A stretch of 9,260 nucleotides of DNA from NCBI GenBank assembly GCA_029974875.1, contig JARKQP010000172.1, positions 1-9,260 on the forward strand, read 5' to 3'. The notes under the pieces were generated by a model. It did no database searches, had not been told where the DNA came from, and worked only from the letters and a program-made list of their open reading frames with translations. Origin of the DNA: Mobilitalea sp. Its GTDB lineage: Bacteria; Bacillota_A; Clostridia; Lachnospirales; Lachnospiraceae. Shown here piece by piece: positions 5,966 to 9,260 of the stretch (positions are counted from its first letter, which is position 1; every line of letters starts with the position of its first letter). The translations under genes and the position numbers were made by a program.

Positions 5966-7573
5966 ATGTTAAAGGTATTAATTGCGGATGATGAGCAGAT
6001 AATCTGCCAAATGATTTGCAAATTAATTAATTGGGAAGAAAAAGGACTTAAGATCATCGGGATGGCACATAATGGTCTGGAGGCCTTAAAAATAATGGAG
6101 GAGGAGCAGCCGGACATTATTATTTCCGATATCCGGATGCCCGGCTATGACGGCCTCCAGATAGTCCAAAAAGGCAAGGATATGGGCCTGAATGCTGATT
6201 TTGTAATTATGAGCGGCTACAAAAACTTTGAATACGCCCACACTGCACTTAATCTGGGGGTAAAGCATTATTTGCTTAAACCGATTGATAAAAAGGAATT
6301 AGAGGAAACCATTGACCGTATCCTGCAGCATAGAAAAGAAGCCAGCGCCATAGTTGAGGAAAAAAAGGAATTAGAAGAGATTGCAAGCTCCGGGAAGAAG
6401 AGGATCCGGAAGCATTTCCTAAGCTCCATCATACACAGCAGCCGTTTTAGTGGGGACAGGGAGCTGGAAGAACTGGATGAAAAGCTCCATTGTGAATTTG
6501 AAAATGGATACTTTATAGCCTTCTTAACTAAGATTGATTCCAACGCCCCGAATTATGATATCAAAAGCCTGCTGAACGGGATTGACTATCTGATTGAGAA
6601 GGCCATGGAGGATGGGGAATGGGAATATATTAATTCCTACGTCAAGACCGGAGTAGTGACGGTGGTGAATTATCAGGCGGAGCAAAGGGAGCAGGTGCTT
6701 AATATTATGGATAAAATATTGAAGCTCTGCCGGCTTGAACTGGATAAATTCAATGGATTCTACGTGACAATCGGCATTGGGGAAGAGAAGGATTCCATCA
6801 CGGATATAAAAGCTACCATAGGGGAAGCGGTGGCAGCAGTCAAATGCAGGCTGAAAAAAGGGACAAACCGCATCATCAATTACAGTGAGCTGAATTACAG
6901 GCAGATCAGCGTGGAAGATATTTTTACGGAAAGCATCCGCCGGCAATTTGAAAATGAAATCGAGGCCATGGATATCCAGGCCTTCATCAGTGATTTTGAT
7001 AAGGTTGTGGATGACATCCACACCACGGTAAATTATTCCCCGGTGCTGATCTTTGAATTAATGGAAAAAATGAAGGAGCTCACCATAGATATCTGGAAAG
7101 GGAATAAGATCCAGGAGGCCGTCATTGGGGATTTTGAGCAGCAGATGCAGTTTATCCTGGATTGCAATATAAGGGAGGAGCTGTTACTCCGTAATTTTAT
7201 AGAAACCTACCAGCGTTATTTTGAACGGGTGATTGAGGACAAGCGCAATACAAGCCAGCTCCCTGTCCGAAAGGCAAAGCAGTTTATCAATGAAAATTAT
7301 ATGCGCCAGATTACCCTGGAGGAGGTGGCCGAAGCCATCGAGCTAAGCCCCGCATATTTTAGTACCGTCTTTAAAAAGGAGGTCGGGATTAATTTCAGTG
7401 ATTACCTGATTTCCTGCAGGATAGAGGCGGCAAAGGACAGGCTGAAGAACGGGAACCTTCCGGTCAGCCTGATCGCCGAGGAAGTGGGCTATGTGGACGC
7501 AAAGTATTTCAGCAAAACCTTCTATAAATTAGTTGGGTTAAAACCGACGGAATACCGTAAATTATATCGTTGA
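5966..7573 (+). CDS. YesN-type response regulator with C-terminal AraC DNA-binding domain
   Basis: 535 residues from the ATG at 5966, with GGAGG at 5954-5958; an in-frame start at 5945 would place that site inside the gene. An N-terminal receiver domain (1 to about 120) has the acidic pocket Asp8-Asp9-Glu10 (IADDEQ), phospho-acceptor Asp55 (IISDIRMPG), Ser83 (VIMSGY) and Lys105 (YLLKPID). The middle (about 140-430) is the variable linker of this class, beginning with a charged helical stretch. The last 101 residues are a two-helix-turn-helix AraC domain (ITLEEVAEAIELSPAYFSTVFKKEVG ... LIAEEVGYVDAKYFSKTFYKLVGLKPTEYR). It should be phosphorylated by the kinase encoded 13 nt downstream and activate sugar-uptake or glycoside genes; the binding-protein gene and the operon starting at 1543 are the likeliest targets (inference). 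All key receiver residues are intact. Confidence 0.94.
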   Translation: MLKVLIADDEQIICQMICKLINWEEKGLKIIGMAHNGLEALKIMEEEQPDIIISDIRMPGYDGLQIVQKGKDMGLNADFVIMSGYKNFEYAHTALNLGVKHYLLKPIDKKELEETIDRILQHRKEASAIVEEKKELEEIASSGKKRIRKHFLSSIIHSSRFSGDRELEELDEKLHCEFENGYFIAFLTKIDSNAPNYDIKSLLNGIDYLIEKAMEDGEWEYINSYVKTGVVTVVNYQAEQREQVLNIMDKILKLCRLELDKFNGFYVTIGIGEEKDSITDIKATIGEAVAAVKCRLKKGTNRIINYSELNYRQISVEDIFTESIRRQFENEIEAMDIQAFISDFDKVVDDIHTTVNYSPVLIFELMEKMKELTIDIWKGNKIQEAVIGDFEQQMQFILDCNIREELLLRNFIETYQRYFERVIEDKRNTSQLPVRKAKQFINENYMRQITLEEVAEAIELSPAYFSTVFKKEVGINFSDYLISCRIEAAKDRLKNGNLPVSLIAEEVGYVDAKYFSKTFYKLVGLKPTEYRKLYR

Positions 7574-7586
7574 CAGGAGTGCAGCC

Positions 7587-8618
7587 GTGATTAAAAGAAT
7601 AATCAATACGAATTTTCTAAGAAAATATTTATTCATCATGATGCTGCTGGTAGCGAGCATCTTAATCATTACCTTAATATCCTCCCCCGTCATGCCCTGG
7701 GATATTCCGGTGGAGGTATTCTATACGGCAGACGCCGTCATATTGGCTATTTTGGCTGTTTTGTTAATCCTGTTTATCTATAAGATCTATATCCCCATCA
7801 GCAAGCTGGAGGATAAGATGAGCGAATTTATACAGCAGAGGGATGTCGTAAGCAGCGGCTCCTTTTCTGAACCGGCGACTATGCTGGAACAGATGGACCA
7901 GTTTTTGGAGCTGCAGAAAATGGCCATAGAAAAGGAGCATGCCCAGGCGATCATGACCCAGAAGATGAAATATGCTGAGCTGCAAAACCAGATCAACCCC
8001 CATTTCCTCTATAATACCCTGGAAAATATCCGGGGTCAGGCCATTGTGGATGACAATTTCACCATTGCGGAGATGACGGAGGCCCTGGCAAGGTTTTTTA
8101 GGTATAATATCAGTAAGGATAATGATATTGTGAAATTGTCCCAGGAGCTGGAGAATATACGGACCTATATGCAGATCCAGCAATACCGGTTTAAGGACCG
8201 CTTTGTTTTCCAGATATACAACCATGATGATTCGGACGCGATCTACCACTGCCGGATCCCTAAGATGACCCTGCAGCCAATTGTGGAAAATGCAATTTTT
8301 CATGGATTAGAGAATAAAATTGAACAGGGGCACATCGATATCCATATTGAAGCAGGGGAGCAGCGGATTAGGATCCTGGTCTCCGATGACGGGATAGGGA
8401 TGGAGGCAGCGGTACTCCAGAAATTAAATGACAGGCTCAGGAATGTGGGCAAGAAGATTGAGTGGGTCGAGGGAAAGGAAAATAATAATGGGATCGCCAT
8501 GGAAAATGTGAATAACCGGATCCGCCTGCTTTATGGAAATGATTATGGAATCCATGTATCAAGCACACTTGGCGTTGGCACGGAGGTAGAGATTGCCCTG
8601 CCCTTCATTTTTGAGTAA
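7587..8618 (+). CDS. YesM/LytS-type sensor histidine kinase with minimal extracellular region
   Basis: 343 residues from a GTG at 7587, 13 nt after the regulator stop, with CAGGAGT (7574-7580) upstream. Two membrane segments (about 14-33 and 48-66) flank only about 14 outside residues (SSPVMPWDIPVEVF). A coiled-coil-like stretch (about 70-130) leads to the His_kinase domain with INPHFLYNTLENIRG, where His139 is the phosphorylation site. The ATPase part shows the N box PIVENAIFHGLE (Asn235), the G1 box DDGIGM (268-272) and a G2-like stretch NGIAMENVNNRI (301-312). YesM relatives usually carry a large external sensor domain between their membrane helices; this one does not. It may therefore sense within the membrane or through the ABC transporter/binding protein made from neighbouring genes. 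The core catalytic motifs are present, so it should be active and pair with the upstream YesN-type regulator. Confidence 0.92.
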   Translation: MIKRIINTNFLRKYLFIMMLLVASILIITLISSPVMPWDIPVEVFYTADAVILAILAVLLILFIYKIYIPISKLEDKMSEFIQQRDVVSSGSFSEPATMLEQMDQFLELQKMAIEKEHAQAIMTQKMKYAELQNQINPHFLYNTLENIRGQAIVDDNFTIAEMTEALARFFRYNISKDNDIVKLSQELENIRTYMQIQQYRFKDRFVFQIYNHDDSDAIYHCRIPKMTLQPIVENAIFHGLENKIEQGHIDIHIEAGEQRIRILVSDDGIGMEAAVLQKLNDRLRNVGKKIEWVEGKENNNGIAMENVNNRIRLLYGNDYGIHVSSTLGVGTEVEIALPFIFE

Positions 8619-8632
8619 AAAAACGCTGCCGG

Positions 8633-8760
8633 TTTATTACGTATAGGCTTTATTACGTATAGGCTTTATTGCGTATCGGCCACATTAAGTATCGGCCACA
8701 TTAAGTATCGGCTACATTAAGTATCAGCTGTATTAAGTACTGGCTATATTAATAAGAAAA
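8633..8760 (+). repeat. 16-bp tandem repeat array, seven units plus a degenerate eighth
   Basis: Starting 15 nt after the kinase stop, units of exactly 16 bp follow head to tail: 8633, 8649, 8665, 8681, 8697, 8713, 8729, then a decayed unit at 8745-8760. Units 1 and 2 are identical (TTTATTACGTATAGGC). Unit 3 is intermediate (TTTATTGCGTATCGGC). Units 4 and 5 are identical (CACATTAAGTATCGGC). Units 6 and 7 drift further (TACATTAAGTATCAGC, TGTATTAAGTACTGGC). A 16-bp period is not a multiple of three and there is no open gene over it, so it does not encode a peptide repeat. There are no spacers, so it is not a CRISPR array. It fills nearly the whole gap between the kinase and the ABC ATPase gene. 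Confidence 0.93.
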
Positions 8761-8779
8761 TGTGCAGGAAGGGAGAACT

Positions 8780-9260
8780 ATGAAAACTGAAATCCTGTCT
8801 ATGCAAAATGTGTGCATCGGGGACGAGATGGCCCGCTATGCCTTAAATGATTTCCAGCTTCAAGTATACCAGGGGGAGATGGTGAACTTACTCGGAGTAT
8901 CCGGCTCGGGTAAAACCGCCCTATATTTTTACTTTATCGGGGAAGAGCTTCTCCGGGAGGGCAAAGTAGTCTTTCATAATCAAATATGGACAGAGCATGA
9001 ACGGTTTTCGGCAATCAGGGATATGGTATGTCTGGGTCAAAAAAGCACCCTGATACCGAATCTTTCGATTGCCGAAAATTTATGTATTATTACCGGCAGG
9101 CGCAAAGTGAAGGGATTCATAAATAAAAAAGCGGTCAATTACCGGGTAAACCTGCTGCTAAAGCAATACGCCCCTGAATTATCCCCGGACATGCTGGTGA
9201 ATGAGCTGACCATAGTGCAGTGCCATGTGGTCGAATTGCTCCGCTCCATTGAGAATGAAG
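8780..9260 (+). CDS. RbsA-like sugar ABC transporter ATP-binding protein, atypical, 3'-truncated by window edge
   Basis: 160 codons are visible from the ATG at 8780, with GGAAGGGAG (8767-8775) upstream; the frame stays open to the window end. Seen in order: Walker A GVSGSGKT (39-46), Q-loop Gln87 within VCLGQKSTLIPNLSIAENL (the RbsA-class pattern Q...L.P.LS.AEN), and a signature-like stretch LTIVQCHVVELLRSI (143-157). The last aligns with LSVAQQQMVEIARAL of sugar-import ATPases but replaces key positions. Full-length relatives are about 500 residues with two ATPase halves; Walker B and the second half lie beyond the window. It probably energises uptake of the ligand of the lipoprotein at 4508-5572, with permease genes expected further downstream. 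The odd signature raises the chance that this half is weakly active or regulatory. Its family is fairly sure, its ligand unknown. Confidence 0.85.
   Translation, partial: MKTEILSMQNVCIGDEMARYALNDFQLQVYQGEMVNLLGVSGSGKTALYFYFIGEELLREGKVVFHNQIWTEHERFSAIRDMVCLGQKSTLIPNLSIAENLCIITGRRKVKGFINKKAVNYRVNLLLKQYAPELSPDMLVNELTIVQCHVVELLRSIENE

Noticed and set aside
5809..5991. 60-codon + strand open frame (starts MEFMPLAK) before the response regulator
   Set aside because: No ribosome site precedes its ATG, it runs over an obvious hairpin (5821-5849), and it overlaps the well-supported regulator start in another frame.
5656..6117. 153-codon minus-strand open frame across the palindrome-rich gap
   Set aside because: It is rich in Cys, Ser and His without family motifs, half of it is antisense to the regulator's receiver domain, and it starts without a convincing ribosome site.
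8633..8760. CRISPR array
   Set aside because: The units abut without unique spacers, are only 16 bp long and there are no cas genes nearby.

Overview
The window looks like accessory sugar or glycoside metabolism from a gut Clostridia/Lachnospiraceae-type Firmicute. The signs are moderate GC with AT-rich intergenic DNA, strong AGGAGG-like ribosome sites, a lipobox-bearing RbsB-type binding protein, and a YesM/YesN-type two-component system. Every supported gene lies on the + strand. The taxon is inferred from style only; nothing in the window identifies it directly.

Region 1 (1-1273): the 3' part of a TIM-barrel gene (xylose-isomerase-like, C-glycoside deglycosidase alpha-subunit type), followed 11 nt later by a small beta-subunit-type gene (DUF6379 / CGD-beta) and a clear intrinsic terminator. 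Region 2 (1274-1542): a 269-nt gene-free leader with a TATAAT box, a GC-rich imperfect hairpin and a perfect 11-bp inverted repeat. Region 3 (1543-4339): a tight operon of a Gfo/Idh/MocA oxidoreductase, a second CGD-beta-type gene and a second, complete CGD-alpha-type gene. This is the same order as the dgpA-dgpB-dgpC genes known for puerarin C-deglycosylation. Region 4 (4508-5572): a lipoprotein sugar-binding protein.

Region 5 (5573-5965): a gene-free, very palindrome-rich stretch. It has a strong hairpin after the binding protein, an alternative overlapping hairpin with a T-run, two copies of an extended -10-like box inside a 14-bp direct repeat, and several more inverted repeats. Region 6 (5966-8618): a YesN-type response regulator with a C-terminal AraC domain, then a YesM-type histidine kinase that has two membrane segments and almost no extracellular part. 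Region 7 (8633-8760): a previously unlabelled array of about seven 16-bp tandem repeats. Region 8 (8780-end): the 5' part of an RbsA-like sugar ABC ATPase with an unusual signature motif, cut by the window edge.

Working model (inference): the binding protein and the ABC transporter import a glycoside, and the two-component system senses it or transporter activity. The MocA-type enzyme oxidises the sugar, probably at C3. The two alpha/beta complexes then eliminate the aglycone from the 3-keto-glycoside, each perhaps with a different substrate or bond type. The most interesting point is the presence of two clearly diverged alpha/beta pairs, in opposite gene order, at one locus around one oxidoreductase, coupled to a binding protein, a sensor kinase and an atypical ATPase.
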